From: Rhizobium sp. CF080
GTDB lineage: Bacteria > Pseudomonadota > Alphaproteobacteria > Rhizobiales > Rhizobiaceae
Assembly: GCF_000282095.2 (NCBI RefSeq)
Contig: NZ_AKKC02000004.1
Span: 1,488,001 to 1,552,000, forward strand
DNA: 64,000 nt
Direction of reading: 5' to 3'
The translations under genes were made by a program, and so were the position numbers. Within the stretch, counting starts at the first letter, position 1. Each line of letters opens with the position of its first letter. The notes under the pieces are model-generated. The model was given only the letters and a program-made list of their open reading frames with translations. It had not been told where the DNA came from and searched no databases. Positions 17,904-26,259 of this stretch are shown piece by piece.

Positions 17904-18465
17904 AGCATTAACTAGTCTCATGCTGCACTGCGCGTCAGTCTCGCGTTGCGGCGCAGGTCGGAGGCGAACTTGGCCAGGAGACTGCGGGTTCCGTCACGAG
18001 CGTCGAGTGGCGGTGCCCGGAACAAGCCCCACAATGGTCGAAGCCGAGATGTCCTTGACGCGCTAACAGCCCCCTGATCTTCCGACGGAGACCCTTGCGT
18101 CGAGGGGAAATGGCTCTGGCTGTTCGGGGCATGCAGATCGGCGTACGGAATTCGCACCTTGCTGATTCTGGAACTCGGCACGTCCTTCGATCCTGCCTTC
18201 CCTCACGGAATTATCCCTCGCGAACATGGCATGGTCTGTCTCGAGCTCGATCACATGTTTGCCGGTCTCGCATCGGTATCGACTGCCGCCTACCGGTCCG
18301 TGCTGGCGCAGGTCCTCGGTTTCGCGGGGAAACATTTTGTCGGTCGAAGGAGCGAGATTTGATGTGCCAAGTCCCAGTTCCGGTCGCGCATCGTGCAACC
18401 TCATAGGTCGCCTCCACCAATGCCGAAAAAATATATTCACGCACGGATCATTTAAAATTGACGCG
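17904..18465. other. Intergenic region upstream of kbaZ
   Basis: About 560 bases with short, conflicting ORFs on both strands and no recognisable product. The distal part grows AT-rich toward the kbaZ promoter. A 67-aa plus-strand ORF at 18159-18362 has no family resemblance I can name. I see no RNA gene. Confidence 0.35.
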
Positions 18466-18486
18466 CGTAAATAAATTTCCTAACGC
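18458..18486 (+). promoter_or_regulatory. Predicted kbaZ promoter with shared operator element
   Basis: TTGACG (18458-18463) serves as -35. The 17-base spacer contains CGTAAATAAA (18466-18475), the exact reverse complement of TTTATTTACG found in the spacer behind TTGACA in front of the transporter operon at 22205-22214. The -10 (TAACGC) is weak. The shared element in the same promoter position points to a common repressor, either the ROK or the LacI protein encoded between them. Confidence 0.5.
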
Positions 18487-18520
18487 TCCACCGATTCATT
18501 TGATCAAGGATTGCCGGTAC

Positions 18521-19801
18521 ATGCAGACGAACTTTCTACTTGATATCGCAAACTGGCATCGGCAGGAAAGCCGCAAGGGCATTCCATCCGTATGCTCAGC
18601 CCACCCCCTGGTGATCGAAGCTGCGATGTTGCGCGCCTTGTGGAGCGATTCCCATCTTCTGGTCGAAGCGACCTGCAACCAGGTCAATCAGGATGGCGGC
18701 TACACGGGCATGACGCCGGAGGACTTCCGCACTTTTGTCCTAGGTATCGCAGCCACGACCGGCTTTCCAACAGAACGGCTGATTCTAGGCGGCGACCACC
18801 TCGGTCCCAACCCGTGGAAACACCTGCCCGCGGAACAGGCGATGGTAAAGGCTTCCGCGATGATCGAGGCCTATGCCAAGGCCGGCTTCACCAAGCTTCA
18901 CCTCGATACGAGCATGGGCTGCGCCGGCGAGCCGGTTGCGCTGCCCGACGGAATCACGGCCGCACGCGCTGCAAGTCTCGCCGCCGCTGCCGAAGCGACT
19001 TTGAAGCCCGATGAAGGGATCAAGCCCGTCTATATCATCGGCACGGAGGTGCCTATTCCCGGTGGCGCCATGGAAGAGCTCGATGTGCTGGAAGTGACGA
19101 AGCCGGAGGCTGCCCGAGAAACGGTCGCAGTGCATCGCAAGGCGTTTGAGGCGGCGGGTGTCGCCGAAGCGTTTTCCCGCGTGGTGGGGGTCGTTGTCCA
19201 ACCGGGGGTCGAGTTTGGCAACGAAAATGTCATCGCCTATCAGGCGGATCAGGCGACGGCGCTCAGCGACGCGCTTGCCGATCTGCCAGGCATGGTTTTC
19301 GAAGCGCACTCCACCGACTACCAGACGCGCGAAGCGCTGCAGCGATTGGTCAGGGATGGTTTTGCCATCCTCAAAGTTGGCCCGGGCCTCACCTTCGCGA
19401 TGCGCGAGGCATTCTACGGTCTCGACCAGATCGCCGAATTCATTTTTGCTGGCAAGCGTCGGGAAACGCTGACCGCGACTGTCGAGCGCGTGCTGACATC
19501 GGAGCCCGGGAACTGGGAGAAATACTATCACGGCTCGGAGGCGGAACGGCGCGCCCAGCGTCATTTCAGCTACAGCGACCGCATCCGTTATTACTGGCCG
19601 CATCCCGAAATCGACAGGGCCGTGAAAGTGCTTTTCGAAACGCTGGATAATATCGACATACCGGAAACGCTGATCAGCCAGTACATGCAAGCGAGCTACC
19701 CCGACGTCCGCGACGGCATCGTCAAGTCGCAAGCCAAGGCTCTCGTGCTAGCCTCGGTCGATCGCGTCCTGCATAATTATTTCGAAGCCTGCCGCCCTTG
19801 A
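18521..19801 (+). CDS. kbaZ: Tagatose-1,6-bisphosphate aldolase accessory subunit (KbaZ/GatZ)
   Basis: A 426-aa protein of the GatZ/KbaZ family, the chaperone-like subunit needed for full activity and stability of the class II aldolase KbaY/GatY. The family-like sequence starts MQTNFLLDIANWH and includes ATCNQVNQDGGYTGMTP, LGGDHLGPNPWK and LHLDTSMGCAG. Length matches E. coli proteins (about 420-426 aa). The ATG at 18521 is chosen over an in-frame ATG at 18458, which would lie within the promoter. No KbaY partner or tagatose-6-phosphate kinase is in the window, so these must be elsewhere. With AgaS and NagA it points to galactosamine-type breakdown. Confidence 0.92.
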   Translation: MQTNFLLDIANWHRQESRKGIPSVCSAHPLVIEAAMLRALWSDSHLLVEATCNQVNQDGGYTGMTPEDFRTFVLGIAATTGFPTERLILGGDHLGPNPWKHLPAEQAMVKASAMIEAYAKAGFTKLHLDTSMGCAGEPVALPDGITAARAASLAAAAEATLKPDEGIKPVYIIGTEVPIPGGAMEELDVLEVTKPEAARETVAVHRKAFEAAGVAEAFSRVVGVVVQPGVEFGNENVIAYQADQATALSDALADLPGMVFEAHSTDYQTREALQRLVRDGFAILKVGPGLTFAMREAFYGLDQIAEFIFAGKRRETLTATVERVLTSEPGNWEKYYHGSEAERRAQRHFSYSDRIRYYWPHPEIDRAVKVLFETLDNIDIPETLISQYMQASYPDVRDGIVKSQAKALVLASVDRVLHNYFEACRP

Positions 19802-19814
19802 CGACGCAGCGGCC

Positions 19815-20918
19815 GTGTCGACATCTGGCGAGACTGGACGCCTGCGCAATCGGATTGGAAAGACGCCTTTGGAACAGGATTTGCCGGGAAAAGTCATCAG
19901 AACAATGGAGGAGTTTTCCCGGTTCGTCGGGTTATCGCGCCCCACCGTGTCTAAGTTTTTCCACGATCCGGAGTCGATACGCCGCAAGACGCGCGACCGG
20001 ATCGAGGCGGCGATCGACAAGACCGGCTTTCGGCCCAATATGTTTGCGGTCAACCTCAACCGTCGACGCGCCAATATTATCGGGGTCATTGTTCCGAACT
20101 CTTCCGACCCTTTCTATATGGCTCTCGCCCGGCGTGTCGAGCTCATCGCGAAAACCGAAGGCTTCCTCGCATTCGTGCTGTCGTCGGACGGCGACGCGGA
20201 TTTGGAAGCGCGGGCGATCACGACCTTGAAATCGATGAATGCCGCTGGCGCCATCATTGCGCCGCTGGGTATCAAGTCGCATCGCGACACCTTACGGTCG
20301 CTCAGCGATGCAACACCGATCGTTTATGTCGATTCCCCCCTCGACGAAACCTCACCCTTCGTCGGGACAGACAACCGGCAGAGCTTCCAGCTGATGACGG
20401 ATTATCTCTGCCGCTCCGGCGAACCGCCCTGCTATCTCGGCATGCCGGCCGTCAATACTAATGCGCGAACGCGTGAAACTGCCTACGCGGAATCCATGCT
20501 CCGGTTGAACAGGGAGCCTATGGTCTTGAATGTCTCGGGCGGTGCAGACTGGGATTTCGAAAGGTTCGGCTTCGACGAGATGCGGCGCTTGATAAGTCAG
20601 AAAGCCCTCCCCAGCAGAACCGTGTTATGTGCGAACGACCGTATTGCATTCGGGGCTATATCCGCGGCTTATCAGGCAGGCGTGAAAGTCGGCCAGACTG
20701 GACAAGGTGACCTACGGATTGCAGGCCACGACGACCACCCGCTTTCGCGATACGCCTGCCCGCCGATCACGACTGTCGCGCAGGATTACGACCAGATCGG
20801 CACACACGCACTGGATCTGCTGTTTCAGATGATGGACATGGAGCAGGAGCAGCACGTGACGGATCGCGGCGAAATCATTCTGCTGAAAGGGGAAATCGTG
20901 CTCCGGAATTCCGCCTGA
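19815..20918 (+). CDS. LacI-family transcriptional regulator
   Basis: A 367-aa repressor. The helix-turn-helix is FSRFVGLSRPTVSKFFHDPE, followed by the hinge region and a periplasmic-binding-protein-like sugar domain (NIIGVIVPNSSDPFYMALAR). Late segments LCANDRIAFGAISAA and IAGHDDHPLSRY are typical of LacI proteins. A shorter start at 19905 (MEEFSRF) is possible; the longer one leaves 30 residues before the motif. It follows kbaZ by 13 bases, probably in one transcript, so it may repress its own operon in response to an amino-sugar intermediate. Confidence 0.9.
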   Translation: MSTSGETGRLRNRIGKTPLEQDLPGKVIRTMEEFSRFVGLSRPTVSKFFHDPESIRRKTRDRIEAAIDKTGFRPNMFAVNLNRRRANIIGVIVPNSSDPFYMALARRVELIAKTEGFLAFVLSSDGDADLEARAITTLKSMNAAGAIIAPLGIKSHRDTLRSLSDATPIVYVDSPLDETSPFVGTDNRQSFQLMTDYLCRSGEPPCYLGMPAVNTNARTRETAYAESMLRLNREPMVLNVSGGADWDFERFGFDEMRRLISQKALPSRTVLCANDRIAFGAISAAYQAGVKVGQTGQGDLRIAGHDDHPLSRYACPPITTVAQDYDQIGTHALDLLFQMMDMEQEQHVTDRGEIILLKGEIVLRNSA

Positions 20919-20937
20919 CCGGGAAAGTCGGAACGCT

Positions 20938-22092
20938 TTAGGCCCACCCTTTCAATGCCCGGCCCGAATAGTAGCTCGGCGTAGTGGCCCGATACAATGG
21001 TATCGTGGCTGCGCCCAGATGCGGCATTTCGCTTAAATCGGATTTATGGATCTCCGGAGGCTCCACGAAGAAGTCTTCTCCGAGGGTTTCGAGCGAGCCG
21101 AGGCGCTTGACGATATGGCCTATGATCCAGTCGGGGAGCGAGCCGCCAACCACGATAGCCGACGGATCCATGGTTCTTGCAACGGTCAAGGCGAGAGTAC
21201 GCAATTGATCGGTCGCTCGCTCAAGCCACTCCACCATCCGGGGATGATCGGCGTAGCGGTCATCTATGTCTTTCAATCTCCTGATCGAGATACCGGCATC
21301 GCCAAGTGTCTTGCAGAGATCCTGCCCCGAAGGCCTGGAGTGCGATTTGGGGAAAAGTCCCCCGAATTCTCCGGCATTCCGGTGAGCGCCGCGATATAGA
21401 TGCCGCTGCACGACAACTCCGCCACCGATTCCATAGGTGAGCCAGATCATCGCGAAATTCGAAAGATTTCGCCCCACGCCGTAGTAAAGTTCCGACAAAA
21501 TGACGGCCTTGCCGTCGTTCTCATGGTGAACGGGGTAGTCGAAATACTGCTGAAAGTCTTTATCCACATCGACGTCGTGCCAACCGGTAAACTGCGGAAT
21601 CTGAAATACATGTCCCGGATTGCGCGAAAAATGGCCGGGAAACGACAGTCCGCATCCTAGCACCCGTCGCTCGTCGATACCGGATTGCGCGACAACCTGC
21701 CTGGCGGCCGGCGCCGCAATGTTCATGATGTGCTGAAAACTGTGATCTTCGAGGTCTTCGCGCACTTCCGCACGAATTTGGCCGTTCAAGTCAGCAACGC
21801 AAATCCGGATATCATCCGGGTTGAAATAGACGCCGAGCGTGAACAAGCCATCGGGGTTGATCTCGACCACGGTCGAAGGTTTGCCTCTTCCATTGCCCGG
21901 TCGGCTTGTTTCGGCCTCGACGATCAAGCCGGCATCGAGCAAACTTGACGTGAGTCGTGTCAGCGTCGGCGCGGAGACATCCATGTCGCGCGCCAATTCG
22001 CTACGCGACATGCCGCCGCGACCGCGCAATGTTTCTATGAGCCGCCGTTCGTTATAGCCCAGATTGATCAAAACAGTCCCCGTATCGCGCAA
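20938..22092 (-). CDS. ROK-family transcriptional repressor (NagC/Mlc-like)
   Basis: A 384-aa protein. Residues 10-75 form a winged helix (RGGMSRSELARDMDVSAPTL), followed by a ROK sugar-kinase-like domain with LTYGIGGGVVV and HRNAGEFGG. The zinc motif CxCGxxGCxE found in most ROK proteins is missing; the matching place reads KSHSRPSGQDLCKTL. The start codon appears to be TTG at 22092. It is convergent with the LacI gene and divergent from the transporter operon, with TTTACGTAAA in the shared upstream region. It is the likely regulator of the amino-sugar operon. Confidence 0.9.
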   Translation of the reverse strand: MRDTGTVLINLGYNERRLIETLRGRGGMSRSELARDMDVSAPTLTRLTSSLLDAGLIVEAETSRPGNGRGKPSTVVEINPDGLFTLGVYFNPDDIRICVADLNGQIRAEVREDLEDHSFQHIMNIAAPAARQVVAQSGIDERRVLGCGLSFPGHFSRNPGHVFQIPQFTGWHDVDVDKDFQQYFDYPVHHENDGKAVILSELYYGVGRNLSNFAMIWLTYGIGGGVVVQRHLYRGAHRNAGEFGGLFPKSHSRPSGQDLCKTLGDAGISIRRLKDIDDRYADHPRMVEWLERATDQLRTLALTVARTMDPSAIVVGGSLPDWIIGHIVKRLGSLETLGEDFFVEPPEIHKSDLSEMPHLGAATIPLYRATTPSYYSGRALKGWA

Positions 22093-22196
22093 AGAGCGCC
22101 AAAGGCCCTACCCTACATCGCTGTCACAATCACCCCGTTTGTTGCAGCCTGTTTCCACCTGCGCCAAGACTTTATGACAGTTTTGTGAAAATGACC

Positions 22197-22231
22197 TTGA
22201 CATATTTATTTACGTAAAGAAAATTAATAAT
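22197..22231 (+). promoter_or_regulatory. Promoter of the amino-sugar transporter operon with palindromic operator
   Basis: A perfect -35 TTGACA at 22197-22202 is followed by TTTATTTACG (22205-22214), which overlaps the perfect palindrome TTTACGTAAA (22209-22218). AT-rich AATAAT lies at 22226-22231, so the -10 is not well spaced. An operator between -35 and -10 fits repression. The same 10-mer, inverted, follows the -35 of kbaZ at 18.46 kb. Confidence 0.6.
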
Positions 22232-22306
22232 CGACGCTATGGAAGGATGGAAAGCCGACAAGAGCTGCCACAATCCTTTTGAAATAGCGCCCTTGGGAAC
22301 GAAAAG

Positions 22307-23311
22307 ATGGAGGCCGTTTTGGGCTATTTTCGCAAATTTTTGACGACTCTCACCACCGGCGCTGCGATGTTCGCGTCTTTCTCGATTGCTCACGCCGATG
22401 GCACCGTAGTCGTTTATTCTGCAGCGCCTCAGGAGCTCATGGACAGCATCCTGCCGGCTTTCGAAAAGAAGACCGGCACGAAGGTGGAGCTGGTCAAGGC
22501 GGGCTCCGGCGAATTGATGAACCGAATCAAGGCTGAAAGCAGCAAGCCGGCCGCCGACGTGATTTGGAGTGTCGACGGCACGGTGATCGATTTCTCTGCC
22601 GCACTGTTTGAGCCCTACGCTCCGAAGGAAGCCGCGGCTATCACGCCTTCGCTGGCCCCAAGCAAGAACTGGGTTCCCTTTACCGCTGTCGTGACCGCAT
22701 TCATCGTCAATCGCGATGCGCTGAAAGGCAAGCCGGCACCGACCTCCTGGGAAGATCTTGCCAGGCCGGAATACAAGGGCATGATTTCATCGGCTCGCGC
22801 CGACCAGTCCGGCTCCGCCTATATCCAGCTTTCCACCGTGTTGCAGGTCTTCAAGCCGGAATCCAAGGCCTGGGAAATCTACAAGGGCATAATCACCAAC
22901 TCCGTCATGTCGACGTCGTCAGGCGCGGTTCCGCGCTTCGTCAACGACGGCGAACAGGCGATCGGCATCACACTCGAAGACGCGGCGCTGCGCTATAAGC
23001 TCGGCAAAGCACCTGTCGATATCGTCTATCCCAAGGAAGGTACGGCGATCGCGCCGGACGGCATGGCACTCACCAAGGGCGCTCCGCACGCTGAAAACGG
23101 CAAAGCGTTCATCGACTACATCGTTTCCAAGGAAGCGCAGGAATTCGTCGCCAAGGCCGGCCGGCGGCCGATCCGCGGCGACGTCGCCGCAAACCCCGTG
23201 CTGATCCCGCTCTCCCAGGTTCCGGATGCGAAATACGACTTCAAGCTGGCCGCCGACAACCGCAGCAAGACCATGAAGACCTGGAACGACATGATGCTGG
23301 ATCTCCAGTAA
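22307..23311 (+). CDS. ABC transporter substrate-binding protein, AfuA/FbpA type
   Basis: A 334-aa periplasmic protein with signal peptide ending SIAHA before Asp31. The mature part starts GTVVVYSAAPQELMDSILPAFEKKTG, the pattern of class-II ferric/phosphonate/sugar-phosphate binding proteins. It heads an operon with AgaS, a ROK kinase and a deacetylase rather than iron genes. Known AfuA of Actinobacillus, in the same fold family, binds hexose phosphates, so a phosphorylated or otherwise anionic amino sugar is a plausible ligand. A strong hairpin follows the stop, as common after binding-protein genes that are expressed above the permease. Confidence 0.88.
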   Translation: MEAVLGYFRKFLTTLTTGAAMFASFSIAHADGTVVVYSAAPQELMDSILPAFEKKTGTKVELVKAGSGELMNRIKAESSKPAADVIWSVDGTVIDFSAALFEPYAPKEAAAITPSLAPSKNWVPFTAVVTAFIVNRDALKGKPAPTSWEDLARPEYKGMISSARADQSGSAYIQLSTVLQVFKPESKAWEIYKGIITNSVMSTSSGAVPRFVNDGEQAIGITLEDAALRYKLGKAPVDIVYPKEGTAIAPDGMALTKGAPHAENGKAFIDYIVSKEAQEFVAKAGRRPIRGDVAANPVLIPLSQVPDAKYDFKLAADNRSKTMKTWNDMMLDLQ

Positions 23312-23320
23312 GCAAAGCCT

Positions 23321-23349
23321 CGGACATGGCGCTGATTGCGCCATGTCCG
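23321..23349 (+). terminator. 12-bp hairpin after the binding-protein gene
   Basis: CGGACATGGCGC (23321-23332) pairs perfectly with GCGCCATGTCCG (23338-23349) across the loop TGATT, starting 10 bases after the stop. No T run follows, so it probably stabilises the binding-protein mRNA or causes partial termination within the operon. Confidence 0.7.
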
Positions 23350-23416
23350 ATACCTTCAAAGATCCCATTAGTTCGTACGCGGGCGTTTTTCTCGATGCCG
23401 GCACACGGAGACCTTT

Positions 23417-24499
23417 ATGTCCGCTGTTGAGATTTCCAATATCCGCAAAAGTTACGGGGGCGTAGTCGCCCTGTCGGACATCAGCATTTCCATTCCATCC
23501 GGTTCGTTTTTTACGCTGCTCGGACCAAGTGGCTGCGGCAAGACCACCCTCCTGCGCACGATTGCCGGCTTTCACCAACAAGATCACGGCAGCATTGCCG
23601 TCGCCGACCAGAAGATCGAAAACGTGCCTGCACACAAGCGCGATGTCGGCATGGTGTTTCAGGACTATGCGGTCTTTCCGCATATCAGCGTTTCCGACAA
23701 CATAGCTTTCGGTCTCAAGCAGCGCAAAGTCTCTAGGAGCGAAATCGAGCGCCGTGTTTCCGAAGTGCTCGATGTCGTCCAGTTGAAGCCCTATGCCGCG
23801 CGCATGCCGCATGAACTGTCCGGCGGCCAACAGCAACGCGTCGGTCTTGCGCGCGCCCTGGTCATCAACCCCAAAGTACTCTTGATGGACGAGCCCCTCT
23901 CCAACCTAGATGCCAAACTGCGTGTCGACCTGCGGCGGGAGTTGCGCGGCATTCAGCAGTCGATGAACATCACCACCATCTATGTGACCCATGACCAGGA
24001 AGAGGCGCTCGCGATGTCTGACTATGTCTGCGTCATGTATGGCGGCGTCATCCAGCAGGCCGCAGCCCCCTGGGAAGTCTACTACAGCCCGGCCAACCGT
24101 TTTGTCGCTTCCTTCGTCGGTGCCAACAATTTCATGGCGCTTTCGCTCAATGGCGCACAGCAGTCGATCGCCGGCACCCCCTTCATCTTGCCCCAGGCAT
24201 CGAAAATCGGGGCCGCCAAGGGCATCGCCGCCGCAATTCGCCCCGAGTTCATCTCGGTCAACTCGGCGACAGATGCGGCCGACACGATCCGTTTGCCGGT
24301 CAAGATCCGCCAGGTGAGTTTCACCGGCCGCGAAATGGCGGTCGCTGCCGTGCTGTCTTCTGGAGAGGAGATTGAAGCGATCACCAAGCCAACTCCCGAC
24401 ATCATCGATCTTCGCCCGAACGATGATGCCGTCTTCGTGTTTGCGGCGAAAGACATGCAACTGTTCGATGAAGGGATCACCGGAGCAAGGCTGTCATGA
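23417..24499 (+). CDS. ABC transporter ATP-binding protein, FbpC/PotA type
   Basis: A 360-aa ATPase: Walker A GPSGCGKTT near residue 36, Q-loop VFQDYAVFPH, signature LSGGQQQR, Walker B VLLMDEPLSNLD and the H-loop THDQEEA. The C-terminal 120 residues are a TOBE-type regulatory region. Starts 105 bases after the binding protein and its stop overlaps the permease start as ATGA. It energises the AfuABC-like importer. Confidence 0.94.
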   Translation: MSAVEISNIRKSYGGVVALSDISISIPSGSFFTLLGPSGCGKTTLLRTIAGFHQQDHGSIAVADQKIENVPAHKRDVGMVFQDYAVFPHISVSDNIAFGLKQRKVSRSEIERRVSEVLDVVQLKPYAARMPHELSGGQQQRVGLARALVINPKVLLMDEPLSNLDAKLRVDLRRELRGIQQSMNITTIYVTHDQEEALAMSDYVCVMYGGVIQQAAAPWEVYYSPANRFVASFVGANNFMALSLNGAQQSIAGTPFILPQASKIGAAKGIAAAIRPEFISVNSATDAADTIRLPVKIRQVSFTGREMAVAAVLSSGEEIEAITKPTPDIIDLRPNDDAVFVFAAKDMQLFDEGITGARLS

Positions 24500-26181
24500 G
24501 CGTCGTTGTATCCGTTAGGTCGGGGTTCGCCGGCAAGCTTAGAATGCCCGGCTTCTGGACAGTCATCACTGGCCTTGCGGTCGTTCTTCTTGCGGTATTT
24601 CTTCTGCTGCCGATCGCCAACGTCCTGGCAATCAGCTTCTTCGATGCGGAAACGGGAAGTTTTGGCCTGTCGAACTATTGGCAGGTTCTCACCCGGCGCT
24701 TCTATACGCTTGCGCTATGGAACACACTTGTCATTGGCATCTGCGGCATGCTCGGCGCCTGCCTGCTTGGCATTCCACTGGCGTTCTGCACTTCTCGTTA
24801 TCGCATTCGCGGCCGCGCCGTCATATCGACCTTCGCCGTGCTGGTTCTCTGCGCCCCGCCCTTCATCGGCGCTTATGCATGGATCATGCTGTTCGGCTCG
24901 AATGGTGCCGTCACCAACGCCTTGTCTTACGTGGGTATTCCCGCGCCGACGATCTATGGCATTCCAGGCATCGTCATGGTCTTCAGCCTCAAGTTCTTTC
25001 CGTACATTTTCCTGATGACGGAAAATGCGCTGAATACCATCAACAAGTCCTACGAGGATGCTGCGGAAAACCTCGGCTGCACAGCGTTCGAGCGCTTCTA
25101 CAAGGTCACCCTTCCGCTCGTGTTTCCGGCGGTCAGCACCGGTGCCATCATCTGCTTCGTACTGTCGATCGCCGACTTCGGCACGCCGGCAATCCTCGGC
25201 CGTGGTGTTCGCACGCTGTCGACGATCGCCTATGCGCAATATACGTCCGAAATGGGCGGCACGCCGACGATGGCGGTCACGGTGTCCATGCTGATGATCG
25301 TCATCTCCATGGCGGCATTGCTGCTGCAGCGGCGGATCCTCTCCAAGCGCCGTTATGCCAGCGCCTTGACCAATCGCCCGGTCAAGAAATCCATGTCGCC
25401 GGTGAAATCCTTTCTCGTTCACGGCTTCTGCTACCTCGTCGTCTTCATCGCCATGCTGCCTGCCTTCACCGTCGTGTTCACATCGTTCCTGGCAACGAGT
25501 GGCCCTGTCTTCAGTGGCGGTTTCGGACTTGGAAGCTACCAGCGGATCCTGCGGGATTCTCCGCAGGCGATCTACAACAGCTTCATGTTCTCGTTAGCAG
25601 CGGTTGCGCTCATTGCCGTCGTGTCGGGGCTCCTCTCGTTCATCGTCGTGCGGCGCGACAATGTCGTTTCCGGCTCGCTGGATCTGCTGCTGATGGTACC
25701 CTATCTCATTCCGGGCGTCGTTATGGCCATCGGTTATGTTGCGACATTCCGCAATCCGCCTTTTGACATCACCGGAACCGCACTGATCATCATCATTCTG
25801 GTCTTCATCCGCAGGCTCCCTTACGGCGTAAGATCGACGACCTCGATCCTGCGGCAGATCAAGCCGTCCATCGAGGAGGCTTCCATCAACCTTGGGGCCT
25901 CGCCTGCCAAGACCTTCATCTCGGTCACGGTTCCGCTGATGATGCCGGGTCTGATAATCGGGTCACTGATGAGCTTCATCACCGCGATCAACGAGCTTTC
26001 GTCCACGCTGATCCTCTATACGGCGCGAACGATCACGATGCCGGTCCTGATCTATGTCCAGGTGATCGACGGCGAATTCGGCACAGCCGCGGCGCTCTCC
26101 ACCCTGCTGCTTCTGTCCACCGGGATTTGCGTATTCATCGTCTTCCGGTTTTCCGAAAGCAAGGAAGCCGCGTTCGTCTGA
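24496..26181 (+). CDS. ABC transporter permease, double FbpB/AfuB type
   Basis: A 561-aa inner-membrane protein with about twelve helices in two homologous halves, the arrangement of FbpB/SfuB/AfuB permeases. Each half has a coupling loop: DAAENLGCTAFERFYKVTLP in the first and EASINLGASPAKTFISVTVP in the second. ATG overlaps the ATPase stop. A GC-rich hairpin follows the stop, before the PP2C-like gene. Confidence 0.93.
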   Translation: MSVVVSVRSGFAGKLRMPGFWTVITGLAVVLLAVFLLLPIANVLAISFFDAETGSFGLSNYWQVLTRRFYTLALWNTLVIGICGMLGACLLGIPLAFCTSRYRIRGRAVISTFAVLVLCAPPFIGAYAWIMLFGSNGAVTNALSYVGIPAPTIYGIPGIVMVFSLKFFPYIFLMTENALNTINKSYEDAAENLGCTAFERFYKVTLPLVFPAVSTGAIICFVLSIADFGTPAILGRGVRTLSTIAYAQYTSEMGGTPTMAVTVSMLMIVISMAALLLQRRILSKRRYASALTNRPVKKSMSPVKSFLVHGFCYLVVFIAMLPAFTVVFTSFLATSGPVFSGGFGLGSYQRILRDSPQAIYNSFMFSLAAVALIAVVSGLLSFIVVRRDNVVSGSLDLLLMVPYLIPGVVMAIGYVATFRNPPFDITGTALIIIILVFIRRLPYGVRSTTSILRQIKPSIEEASINLGASPAKTFISVTVPLMMPGLIIGSLMSFITAINELSSTLILYTARTITMPVLIYVQVIDGEFGTAAALSTLLLLSTGICVFIVFRFSESKEAAFV

Positions 26182-26208
26182 ACGACCACATCACTCTCGC
26201 TATCTTAT

Positions 26209-26229
26209 CCGGCGCCTCCGAGGCGCCGG
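26209..26229 (+). terminator. GC-rich hairpin between permease and PP2C-like gene
   Basis: CCGGCGCCT (26209-26217) and AGGCGCCGG (26221-26229) form a 9-bp stem with a 3-base loop, followed by CTTTC. It lies 27 bases after the permease stop and 30 before the next start. Likely an internal terminator or mRNA processing site that separates transport from catabolic genes. Confidence 0.55.
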
Positions 26230-26259
26230 CTTTCGAACCAATGCCATAGGATACCTCGC

